Notes: generated by a model from the sequence alone, not told the origin. A DNA stretch of 7,063 nt from Belnapia sp. (GCA_028291445.1 JAQGIA010000243.1:1-7063); one strand, 5' to 3'. Positions 1 through 6,199 are shown, counted from the first letter of the stretch. Made by a program: numbers and translations.

Positions 1-998
1 AGCCGACCGGCGCCGCCGTCGCGCCGCCGCCGGCCACCGCCGCGCCGACGCCGGTCAACCCGATCGTCGCGCCGCAGCCCTTCGGCGACCGGGGCCAGCA
101 GGATGCCGCGGAACTCGAATTGCAGGCCCAGCTGCGCGGCGAGCGGATCGCCGGCCGGGTCACCATCCCGGACGCGAAATCGGCCAATCTGATCCAGCCG
201 GAGGGCCGCGCCTGGCGCGTCTTCCACAACCGGACGCTGACCTGGGTCGGGGCGATCGCGGTGCTGGGGATGCTGGGGCTGCTCGCTATCTTCTACCTGG
301 CGCGGGGCCGCATCCGCATCACCGGGGGCTGGTCCGGCCGCAGCCTGCTGCGCTTCAACCTGCTGGAGCGGGCAAACCACTGGATGGTCGCCTCCTGCTT
401 CATCATCCTGGCGCTGTCCGGGCTGAACCTGACCTTCGGCCGCTTCCTGCTGCTGCCGCTGATCGGACCGGAGGGTTTCACCGCGGTGAGCCAGGCCGGC
501 AAGATCGCGCACAACTACCTCGCCTTCCCCTTCACTTTGGGGCTAGCGGTGATGGTGCTGGTCTGGCTGCGGGACAATATCCCGAACAAGGTGGATCTCG
601 CCTGGCTGAAGGCCGGGGGCGGCTTCATCGGCCATGGCCATCCCAAGGCGCAGCGCTTCAACGCCGGGCAGAAGGCGGTATTCTGGATCACCGTGCTGGG
701 CGGCGGGCTGGTCGCGGCCTCGGGATATGTGCTCATATTCCCCTTCGCCGTGGCGGATATCGCCGGGCAGCAATGGGCGCATATGGTCCATGGCACGCTC
801 TCGGTGCTGATGATGGCGGCCATGCTGGCGCATATCTACATCGGCACCCTCGGCATGGAGGGCGCCTTCGATGCCATGGGCACCGGCCGCGTCGACTACA
901 ATTGGGCCAAGGAGCATCACGCGCTGTGGGTCGAGGAGGAATTGACCAAGGCCCGCAGCATCGCGCTGCCCAGCTCGAAGGCGGCCGGCGCGGATTAG
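1..998 (+). CDS. fdoI: Formate dehydrogenase gamma subunit, cytochrome b (5' partial)
   Basis: Membrane-anchor cytochrome b of a respiratory formate dehydrogenase. It takes electrons from the iron-sulfur subunit through two b hemes and passes them to quinone. The frame is open from base 3 to the TAG at 996-998, so the gene begins upstream. The TTG at 120 is probably internal, because the codons before it encode a Pro/Ala-rich stretch typical of the extracytoplasmic N-terminal part of alphaproteobacterial gamma subunits. Numbering from the codon at 120, membrane segments lie near residues 43-62, 88-108, 132-151, 186-207 and 222-245. Likely heme ligands are H87 (in RANHWM), H131 (in AHNYL), H224 and H238; the 14-residue spacing of the last two matches H155/H169 of E. 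coli FdnI. IPDAKSANLIQPEGRAW before the first membrane segment is family-typical. The symbol is by family (FdnI/FdoI) only. The mobB-moeA context supports a molybdenum or tungsten enzyme. Confidence 0.93.
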   Translation, partial: PTGAAVAPPPATAAPTPVNPIVAPQPFGDRGQQDAAELELQAQLRGERIAGRVTIPDAKSANLIQPEGRAWRVFHNRTLTWVGAIAVLGMLGLLAIFYLARGRIRITGGWSGRSLLRFNLLERANHWMVASCFIILALSGLNLTFGRFLLLPLIGPEGFTAVSQAGKIAHNYLAFPFTLGLAVMVLVWLRDNIPNKVDLAWLKAGGGFIGHGHPKAQRFNAGQKAVFWITVLGGGLVAASGYVLIFPFAVADIAGQQWAHMVHGTLSVLMMAAMLAHIYIGTLGMEGAFDAMGTGRVDYNWAKEHHALWVEEELTKARSIALPSSKAAGAD

Positions 999-1023
999 GG
1001 AACCGGGCAAACGGGGGCCGGCC

Positions 1024-1563
1024 ATGCGGGTGATCGGCCTCGCCGGCTGGAGCGGGGCCGGCAAGACCACCCTGCTCGCCCGGCTCATCCCCGAGCTGAC
1101 CGCGCGGGGGCTCCGTGTTTCCACCATCAAGCATGCGCATCACCGCTTCGACGTGGATACGCCCGGCAAGGACAGCTGGATCCACCGGGAGGCGGGGGCG
1201 CAGCAGGTGCTGGTCTCCTCCGCCAATCGCTGGGCGCTGATGACCGAGTTGCGTGGCGAGGCGGAGCCGGAACTGCGCGAATTGCTCGGGCGGCTCTCGC
1301 CGGTCGACCTCGTGCTGATCGAGGGTTTCAAGCGCGACCGCCATCCCAAGATCGAGGTGCACCGGGCGGCCAATGGCAAGCCCTGGCTGCATCCGGAGGA
1401 CCCCGCCATCCTTGCCGTTGCCAGCGACGTGCCGCCGCCCGCCGAACTCCCCCGCGCTGCCTTGGAGCTCCCCCGCGCTGCCTTGGATTGGGCGCCGCTG
1501 GACGATGCGCGGGCGATCGCCGATCTCGTGCTGCGGCATGCGGTGGATCGGGCCGCCTGGTAG
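1024..1563 (+). CDS. mobB: Molybdopterin-guanine dinucleotide biosynthesis adaptor protein MobB
   Basis: Small P-loop GTPase that assists MobA in attaching GMP to molybdopterin to form the MGD cofactor. The 179 residues are normal for the family. Seen: Walker A GWSGAGKTT (residues 8-16); the MobB block STIKHAHH, then DVDTPGKDSWIHREAGA (about 33-60); and a Walker B-like strand LVLIEGFKRDRHPKIEV (about 97-113). The ATG at 1024 puts the P-loop at the usual distance from the N terminus and is preceded by a G-rich site (1013-1017). The gene follows the formate dehydrogenase gamma subunit by 25 nt and precedes moeA by 12 nt, so cotranscription is likely. Oddity: near the C-terminal linker the heptapeptide ELPRAAL occurs twice in tandem (residues 141-154), from a 21-bp DNA duplication. 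Confidence 0.96.
   Translation: MRVIGLAGWSGAGKTTLLARLIPELTARGLRVSTIKHAHHRFDVDTPGKDSWIHREAGAQQVLVSSANRWALMTELRGEAEPELRELLGRLSPVDLVLIEGFKRDRHPKIEVHRAANGKPWLHPEDPAILAVASDVPPPAELPRAALELPRAALDWAPLDDARAIADLVLRHAVDRAAW
1444..1485 (+). repeat. 21-bp tandem direct duplication inside mobB
   Basis: Two adjacent 21-bp units, 1444-1464 and 1465-1485, are identical except for one position (GAA versus GAG at the first codon). Each encodes ELPRAAL, so the reading frame is kept. The wobble difference is silent. The near identity indicates a recent duplication by slippage or unequal exchange. It lies in a surface linker of MobB before the conserved C-terminal DDARAIADLVL helix, where extra residues are probably tolerated. 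Confidence 0.95.
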
Positions 1564-1575
1564 GGAGCGGCGCAG

Positions 1576-2853
1576 ATGGCCCAGCTTTCCGACGACTGCT
1601 TCGCCTTCGGTGGCCCGCTGCTCTCCGTGGAGGCGGCCGAGGCGCTGATCGCCGCCCGCATCCCGCCGCTGGCCGGCGAGGAGAGCCTGCCGCTGCTGGC
1701 CGCGCTCGGCCGGGTGCTGGCGCGCGACATCCGGGCACCGCGGCCGCTGCCGCCCTTCTTCAATGCCGCGGTGGATGGCTATGCCTTCCGCCATGCCGAT
1801 CTGGCCCCTGGGGAGCGCAGCTTCCTCGGCCATGACGGCCGGGTCGCCGCCGGCCAGGCGGCCGGGCATCCGCTGCGGCCGGGCACCGCCGCCCGCATCT
1901 TCACCGGCGCGCCGATGCCGCCGGGCGCCGATACGGTGGTGATGCAGGAGGATGCGGCGGCCGAGACTGCCGGGCTTTGGGTGCCGCCCGGGTTGCAGCC
2001 CGGCGCCAATGCCCGGCCGGCCGGGGAGGATGTGGCCGAGGGTGCCCTGGCGCTGCCCAGCGGGCGGCGGCTGCGGGTGCCCGAGATCGCCCTGGCGGCG
2101 GCGCTCGGGCTGGCGGTGCTGCCGGTGGTGCCGCGCGTCCGGGTCGGCGTCTTCTCGACCGGGGATGAGCTGGCGGCGCCGGGCATGCCGCTCGGCCCGG
2201 CGCAGACCTACGACAGCAACCGATTCGCCCTGCTGGCCCTGCTGGCACGGCTGCCGGTCGAGGCGACCGACCTCGGGATCCTGCCGGACGAGGCCGGGGC
2301 GACCGCGGCGGCGCTGCGCGCGGCGGCCGGCAGCCATGATCTGCTGCTGACTTCGGGCGGGGTCTCGACCGGGGAGGAGGACCATGTCCGCGCCGCCATC
2401 GAGCAGGGCGGCCGGCTGGTCTTCTGGCGGCTGGCGGTGAAGCCGGGGCGGCCGGCGGCGATGGGGGTGCTGCCGAAGGCGGGCGGCAATTTCGACCAGG
2501 GCGGCACGCCGGTGGTCGGGCTGCCGGGCAATCCGGTCGCCGCCATCGTCACCTTCCTGCATCTGGCCCGGCCGCTGGTGCTGCGGCTGGCCGGCGGGAC
2601 CGCCGAGCCGCTGGCGCGCTTCCCGGCGCGGGCGGAGTTCGGCTATCGCAAGAAGGCGGGGCGGCGGGAATACGTCCGGGTGCGGCTGGAGGCCGGCGCG
2701 CCCTTGCCGGCCGCCCGGAAATTCGGGCGGGAGGGGGCGGCGCTGCTGACCTCGTTGACCGAAAGCGATGCCTTCGTCGAATTACCGGAGGATATGGTCG
2801 CGGTCGCGCCCGGCGATACCGTGCAGGTGCTGCCCTTCGCCGCCCTGTTCTGA
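1576..2853 (+). CDS. moeA: Molybdopterin molybdotransferase MoeA
   Basis: Inserts molybdate into adenylylated molybdopterin, giving the molybdenum cofactor; acts in the cytoplasm. Its 425 residues compare with about 411 in E. coli. Seen in order: PPFFNAAVDGYAFR (59-72) with D67 aligning to E. coli D59; RIFTGAPMPPGADTVVMQED (107-126); RPAGEDVAEG (147-156); VGVFSTGDEL (190-199); YDSNR (212-216); LLLTSGGVSTGEEDHV (256-271); FWRLAVKPGRP (283-293); VVGLPGNPVAAIVTF (313-327); and the C-terminal beta-barrel domain from about 345. The aspartate in the FDNSAMDGYA signature is F62 here. The start at 1576 has GGGAG (1563-1567) 8 nt upstream, overlapping the mobB stop codon. Translational coupling with mobB is likely. 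It presumably matures cofactor for the formate dehydrogenase encoded upstream and for other molybdoenzymes. Confidence 0.96.
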   Translation: MAQLSDDCFAFGGPLLSVEAAEALIAARIPPLAGEESLPLLAALGRVLARDIRAPRPLPPFFNAAVDGYAFRHADLAPGERSFLGHDGRVAAGQAAGHPLRPGTAARIFTGAPMPPGADTVVMQEDAAAETAGLWVPPGLQPGANARPAGEDVAEGALALPSGRRLRVPEIALAAALGLAVLPVVPRVRVGVFSTGDELAAPGMPLGPAQTYDSNRFALLALLARLPVEATDLGILPDEAGATAAALRAAAGSHDLLLTSGGVSTGEEDHVRAAIEQGGRLVFWRLAVKPGRPAAMGVLPKAGGNFDQGGTPVVGLPGNPVAAIVTFLHLARPLVLRLAGGTAEPLARFPARAEFGYRKKAGRREYVRVRLEAGAPLPAARKFGREGAALLTSLTESDAFVELPEDMVAVAPGDTVQVLPFAALF

Positions 2854-2870
2854 TACTCAACGGCCAGCAC

Positions 2871-2875
2871 AAGGA
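2871..2875 (+). promoter_or_regulatory. Ribosome binding site that decides a TTG start
   Basis: AAGGA lies 8 nt before the TTG at 2884. The next in-frame ATG (2935) has no comparable site, so this Shine-Dalgarno favours the TTG start for the small downstream gene. Confidence 0.6.
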
Positions 2876-2883
2876 ATTCCGAT

Positions 2884-3243
2884 TTGGCCAAACGGGCACA
2901 GGCGCCGAAGCCCAAGGCGCCGGGCAAGCTTGCCATGGCGCGCATCGCCGATCTGGTCGGCCGTGGCGCGGCACCCGCGCGCATGCAGCGCGAGGTGGAG
3001 GCGATCGTCGCCGGGCTGCTGGAAGGCGGCGGCGAGGAGCAGCGCGAGGCGGCGCGGCAGGTGATCGAGGAGCTGCGCGACGAGATGCTGGCCGGCGTGG
3101 TCGATACCGCGGCGATGCTCGAGGATCTCGAGCATCCCGATGCCGCCTCGGTGCGGGCCGCGGATAAGACGCTGGCGGCGATGCAGGCGGCGGCGGATGC
3201 GCTGGTCGCGGCGCATGCCGGGCTCAGCGCTTCAGACCGGTAG
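2884..3243 (+). CDS. Small alpha-helical protein of unknown function (119 aa)
   Basis: I do not recognise a family. The residue counts assume the TTG start at 2884, chosen because of the AAGGA 8 nt upstream; an ATG at 2935 would give 102 residues. The first 17 residues are Lys/Pro/Ala-rich and probably disordered. The rest looks helical and charged, with stretches such as REVEAIVAGLLEG (36-48), EEQREAARQVIEELRDEML (51-69) and an Ala-rich C-terminal helix (about 88-113). No cysteine, signal peptide or membrane segment is seen. It follows moeA by 30 nt in the same direction and probably belongs to the formate dehydrogenase/molybdenum cofactor unit. It is not FdhE (no Cys motifs) and does not resemble the FdsD delta subunit. 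Its last 12 bp overlap the end of the convergent histidine kinase gene. A perfect inverted repeat lies within it (3114-3136). Third positions are GC-rich as in the neighbouring genes, which supports real coding. Confidence 0.7.
   Translation: MAKRAQAPKPKAPGKLAMARIADLVGRGAAPARMQREVEAIVAGLLEGGGEEQREAARQVIEELRDEMLAGVVDTAAMLEDLEHPDAASVRAADKTLAAMQAAADALVAAHAGLSASDR
3114..3136. repeat. Perfect inverted repeat, 10-bp arms and 3-bp loop
   Basis: The arm GATGCTCGAG (3114-3123) is followed by GAT and then by its exact reverse complement CTCGAGCATC (3127-3136). It could form a strong RNA hairpin on either strand. It lies inside the small unknown gene, where it encodes roughly MLEDLEH. No T-run follows on either strand, so it is not a canonical intrinsic terminator. 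Confidence 0.85.
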
Positions 3244-4704
3244 GCGCAGCCGCGCCCGGAGGCCACCGAGCGGGCTTTCCTCCAGGGTGATATCCCCACC
3301 ATGCGCCCGGACGATGTCCCGGGCGATGGCGAGGCCAAGCCCGGTCCCATCGGGTGAGCCGCTGCTGAAGGGACGGAAGGCGCCCTCGCGTTCCCCGGCC
3401 GGAATGCCCGGCCCGTCGTCGTCCACCGTCACCTGGGCCCAGAGCCCGCTGTCGCCGTCGCCGCCCGATCTTGCCAGCGGGGGCCCGGCGAGGTCGTCGC
3501 GCGGCACCGTATCCACCACGACGGCGATCCGCTGCGCATGCCGCTTGGCATTGTCGACCAGATTGCCGAGGCAGCGGCGGACCGCATCCGGCCGCAACGG
3601 CATTTCCAGGCTGCCGGGCGCCGCCACGTCGATCGCCGCGCCGGACCGCCTCGCCTTGGCGGCCACATCCTGCACCAGCGCGACCAGATCGGCCGGGCGG
3701 GTCTGCTCGGTGCCCTCGCCGCGGGCGAAGGTGAGATAGGCGGCGATCATCCGCTCCATCTCCTCCATGTCCTGGGTGAGGGCGGCGATATCCTCCTCGG
3801 TCTCGGCCGCGCGCGGCAGCATGGTGATGGCGAGGCGCATGCGGGTGAGGGGGGTGCGGAGGTCGTGGCTGATGCCGGCCAGCATCTCGGTCCGCTGGCC
3901 GACGAAGCGGCTGATCCGCTCGCGCATGCGGTTGAATGCGGCGGCGGCCTGGCGGACCTCGCTGGCGCCCTCGGGCTTGATGGCGCCGACGTCGCGCCCC
4001 AGGCCGAAGGCCTCCGCCGCGCCGGCCAGCCGGCGGATGGCGCGGACCTGGTTCTTCATGAACAGCACCGCGACGCCCGAAAGCAGCAGCGCCGAGCCGA
4101 CCAGCCAGATGACGAAGAGATAGAGCGTGGTGGTGAACAGCCGCTTGCGCGGGGCCTCCACGTGCAGCACGCCATCCGGCAGCTGCACCCGGATGATGAC
4201 GCTGCGCGGGTCGGACTGCCAGTCGGTGTCGAACCGGGCGCGCAGCCGCTCGCCCAGGGCATTGTTGAGGTCCTGCTCCAGCGGCAGCAGCGTCATGGTG
4301 GCGCGGCGCATGCCGGGCGGGATCTGCCCGCCGCGTTCGAAGGCGAAGTTGAGGTCGAGCCGCCAGGAGGCCTCGCGGAAGATCCAGGATTGATCCTCGG
4401 CGCCCTCGCGTCGCAGCAGCTCGGCGACGAAGGCCACGTCGCCGGCGACGCCGCCGGTCAGCCGGCGGGAGATCACGTCGAGATGCCCGCCGTAGAACAG
4501 CTGCAGCGCCACCGCCTGCAGGATCAGCATGGGCACCAGGATGATCAGCACCGACCGCGCCAGCAGCGAGCGCGGCAGCAGCCGGCGCAGCCCGGCGCCC
4601 AGCCAGCCGGGCACCAGCCGTCGGGCCACGCCCTTTGGGGAAAGGGCGCGTGGGAGCGCACTCCCCGGGGAAGAATCCCGGGCGGATTGGCCCAGCCGGG
4701 ACAT
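3232..4704 (-). CDS. EnvZ-like sensor histidine kinase
   Basis: Inner-membrane sensor kinase of a two-component system, 490 residues. Seen: an unusual basic/Pro N-terminal extension (1-48); membrane segment 1 (about 50-71); an extracytoplasmic sensor region (about 72-190); membrane segment 2 (about 192-215); a HAMP linker (about 216-268); an H-box GISHDLRTPLTRMRL with the phospho-acceptor H280; an N-box NLVDNAKRH (381-389); G1 DDDGPGIP (428-435); an F-box-like FRPFSSGS; and G2 GTGLGLAIA (453-461). All kinase and phosphatase landmarks are intact. The ATG at 4702-4704 is 2 nt after the response regulator stop, so translation is probably coupled and the two are cognate partners. The stimulus cannot be told from sequence. 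A cluster of palindromes (4626-4682) encodes part of the N-terminal extension. A later start is possible, since many relatives begin just before the LPRSLLARS motif. Confidence 0.94.
   Translation of the reverse strand: MSRLGQSARDSSPGSALPRALSPKGVARRLVPGWLGAGLRRLLPRSLLARSVLIILVPMLILQAVALQLFYGGHLDVISRRLTGGVAGDVAFVAELLRREGAEDQSWIFREASWRLDLNFAFERGGQIPPGMRRATMTLLPLEQDLNNALGERLRARFDTDWQSDPRSVIIRVQLPDGVLHVEAPRKRLFTTTLYLFVIWLVGSALLLSGVAVLFMKNQVRAIRRLAGAAEAFGLGRDVGAIKPEGASEVRQAAAAFNRMRERISRFVGQRTEMLAGISHDLRTPLTRMRLAITMLPRAAETEEDIAALTQDMEEMERMIAAYLTFARGEGTEQTRPADLVALVQDVAAKARRSGAAIDVAAPGSLEMPLRPDAVRRCLGNLVDNAKRHAQRIAVVVDTVPRDDLAGPPLARSGGDGDSGLWAQVTVDDDGPGIPAGEREGAFRPFSSGSPDGTGLGLAIARDIVRAHGGDITLEESPLGGLRARLRLPV
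4626..4682. repeat. Cluster of three palindromes within the kinase 5' coding region
   Basis: Three inverted repeats sit side by side. The largest has arms CCACG plus CCCTTT (4626-4636) and AAAGGG plus CGTGG (4641-4646, 4649-4653) around a GGGG loop, giving 11 paired bases with a 2-nt bulge. The second is GGGAG-CGCA-CTCCC (4652-4665). The third is CCCGGG (4664-4669), 7 nt and CCCGGG (4677-4682), which overlaps the second by 2 nt, so those two are mutually exclusive. The region encodes about residues 8-26 of the histidine kinase. It resembles a REP/ERIC-type or protein-coding palindromic element in style. Membership in a known repeat family is not established. Confidence 0.8.
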
Positions 4705-4706
4705 CC

Positions 4707-5423
4707 TCAGGGGCCGGGCCGCAGCACGTAGCCGCGGTGGCGGACGGTATGCAGGAAGCGCGGCTCGCGCGGGTCGGGCTCGATCTTGCGGCGGAGCCGG
4801 GTAACCTGGACGTCGATCGCCCGCTCGCCGGCCTCCGGCGTGCCGAGGGCGGTGCCGATCTCCTCGCGGCTCAGCACCTCGCCGCTGCGGCGGGCCAGGG
4901 CGGCGAGCAGCGCGGCCTCCCCGCCGGTCAGCCGGATGGTGCCGTCCGGGCCGCGCAGCTCGGATCGTTCGGCGTCGAACCAGCGCATGCCGAGCTGCAC
5001 CGGCGCGGCCAGCAGCGGCTGCTGCGGCGGCGCGGCGCGGCGCAGGATGGTGCGGATGCGGAGCGCCAGCTCGCGCGGGTCGAAAGGCTTCCCGAGGTAG
5101 TCGTCGGCGCCCATCTCGAAGCCGGCGACGCGGTCGTCCGGCCCGCCGCGCGCGGTCAGCATCAGCACGGGGACGTCGTTGCCGGCGCGCCGCAGCGTCT
5201 CGACCAGTTCGAGGCCGGTTTCGCCGGGCATCATCACGTCGAGCACCAGCAGGTCGAAGGCGACGGCGGCGAGCTGGGCGCGGGCGGCGGCGGCATCGGC
5301 GGCGATGCTGACGCGGAAGCCCTGCTCGGCGAGGAAGCGCTGCAGCAGGGCGCGCAGCCGTGCGTCATCGTCCACCACCAGCAGATGGGCATTGTCGACA
5401 AGGGTGGCGGCCTCGGCGGGCAT
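4707..5423 (-). CDS. OmpR-family response regulator (PetR-like)
   Basis: DNA-binding response regulator of 238 residues, the usual OmpR length. Receiver domain (about 12-128): acidic pocket VVDDD (16-20), phospho-acceptor D62 in VLDVMMPGETG, T90, and K112 in GKPFDPREL. A winged-helix output domain follows (about 140-236), with IRLTGGEAALLAAL, the recognition-helix part RAIDVQVTRLRRKIE (201-215) and the wing FLHTVRHRGYVL. The ATG at 5421-5423 has GAGGAA 9 nt upstream on the coding strand. It follows the MarR gene by 30 nt and precedes the kinase by 2 nt. From memory, the sequence style and the MarR neighbour recall PetR/PetP of Rhodobacter capsulatus; that orthology is inference. It is expected to bind DNA as a dimer after phosphorylation by the adjacent kinase. 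Confidence 0.95.
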   Translation of the reverse strand: MPAEAATLVDNAHLLVVDDDARLRALLQRFLAEQGFRVSIAADAAAARAQLAAVAFDLLVLDVMMPGETGLELVETLRRAGNDVPVLMLTARGGPDDRVAGFEMGADDYLGKPFDPRELALRIRTILRRAAPPQQPLLAAPVQLGMRWFDAERSELRGPDGTIRLTGGEAALLAALARRSGEVLSREEIGTALGTPEAGERAIDVQVTRLRRKIEPDPREPRFLHTVRHRGYVLRPGP

Positions 5424-5453
5424 GATCTCGGCTTCCTCTGGGCTTCGCGTGGT

Positions 5454-6110
5454 TCAACCGTTGCGTGCGAGATGTGTGGGGCCGCGTGGCTCAGGGGAAG
5501 TGGGGCGTTCCGGGGAAGTGGCGCGGCCGGGCGAGGAGCGCAGCGCCATTGGGCGGTCCGGGGCCTGTTCCAGCCGTTCGAGCTGGGCCCGGGCATCCGG
5601 CCCCATCAGCCCGCGCATCACCCGGCGGAAGCCCTCGACGGCCACCGGCCCGGCTTCCCGATAGGCCCGCATCACCCATTCGCGCTGGCGCTCGAACAGC
5701 CGGCGCTCCAGCGCCTCGCCCTTCGGCGTCAGCGAGAGCAGCCGCTGGCGGCGGTCGTTGCGGCCGGTCGATTGCAGCACATAGCCCTCATCCACCAGCG
5801 GTGTCAGCACCCGGCCGAGCGATTGCTTGGTGATGGCCAGGATGCCGAGCAGGTCGCCCACGGTGATGCCTGGCCGGCGGCCGACGAAATGCAGCACGCG
5901 GTGATGCGCCCGGCCCATCTCCAGCTCGGCCAGGATGGCATCGGCGCCGGCGGTGAAGTCGCGATAGCCGAAGAACAGCAGGTCCTGGGCGAGGCGCAAC
6001 TCCTCCTCGCGCAGGAACAGCAGGTTGCGGCCGGCGCCGACGGGGGCGGCGGTGGGGGTGCCGGCCTCCGCGGCGGGGCGGCCATCAGTCGGTTCGGGCA
6101 TGGCTGACAT
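5454..6110 (-). CDS. MarR-family winged-helix transcriptional regulator (PetP-like)
   Basis: Dimeric DNA-binding regulator, 218 residues, longer than the roughly 150 typical of MarR. Residues 1-28 are Pro/Ala-rich and likely disordered. The winged helix covers about 65-135: GRAHHRVLHFVGRRPGI, the recognition helix TKQSLGRVLTPLVDEGY (94-110), and the wing GRNDRRQRLLSLTPKG (116-131). Dimerisation helices flank it, and a 35-residue Ser/Pro/Arg tail with a repeated TSPE motif ends the protein. Start: ATG at 6108-6110, or the in-frame ATG 9 nt later; neither has a strong ribosome binding site. It is first in a MarR-response regulator-kinase unit and divergent from ilvE, so it may act on the shared intergenic region. 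A ligand cannot be inferred. Confidence 0.93.
   Translation of the reverse strand: MSAMPEPTDGRPAAEAGTPTAAPVGAGRNLLFLREEELRLAQDLLFFGYRDFTAGADAILAELEMGRAHHRVLHFVGRRPGITVGDLLGILAITKQSLGRVLTPLVDEGYVLQSTGRNDRRQRLLSLTPKGEALERRLFERQREWVMRAYREAGPVAVEGFRRVMRGLMGPDARAQLERLEQAPDRPMALRSSPGRATSPERPTSPEPRGPTHLARNG
5494..5529. repeat. Short imperfect tandem repeat in the marR 3' end
   Basis: GGGGAAGTG occurs at 5494-5502 and again 18 bp later at 5512-5520. On the coding strand this gives the repeated TSPE of the disordered C-terminal tail (about residues 198-207). Similarity outside the 9-bp core is weak. Confidence 0.55.
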
Positions 6111-6143
6111 GCGAGGCCCCCAGGTGTTATTGGGTCAGTAATC

Positions 6144-6171
6144 TTGACACATTTTTTCCAACCATTCTAGT
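6144..6171 (+). promoter_or_regulatory. Candidate sigma70-type promoter for ilvE
   Basis: A perfect TTGACA -35 box (6144-6149) is followed after 16 nt by TCTAGT (6166-6171), which matches four of six bases of the -10 consensus. Transcription would start near 6178, giving a leader of about 35 nt. The -10 lies inside the CCAA-N10-TTGG inverted repeat, so a protein bound there could block this promoter. Confidence 0.55.
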
Positions 6172-6199
6172 TTGGTCCGGCTGGAAGCAACGATATTGC

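Noticed and set aside
120..122. TTG at 120 as the start of the formate dehydrogenase gamma subunit
   Set aside because: The frame stays open to the left edge with a plausible Pro/Ala-rich coding stretch, no ribosome binding site stands out before 120, and family members have a long N-terminal region. The gene is better read as 5' truncated by the window.
733..2562. 609-codon open frame on the minus strand, antisense to the formate dehydrogenase subunit, mobB and moeA
   Set aside because: Product is Arg/Gly/His/Pro-rich with no recognisable domain, and it lies antisense to three clearly conserved genes. Long spurious frames are expected at this GC content.
4629..4648. Intrinsic terminator between the response regulator and kinase
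   Set aside because: The stem is strong but no T-run follows on either strand, and it lies inside the kinase reading frame.
3538..4731. 397-codon plus-strand frame opposite the histidine kinase
   Set aside because: Low-complexity His/Gly/Ala/Gln composition, no domain, and complementary to an intact kinase with all catalytic motifs.
4635..6107. 490-codon plus-strand frame opposite the response regulator and MarR genes
   Set aside because: It spans two well-conserved genes on the other strand and has shadow-frame composition (Gly, Ala, His, Gln).
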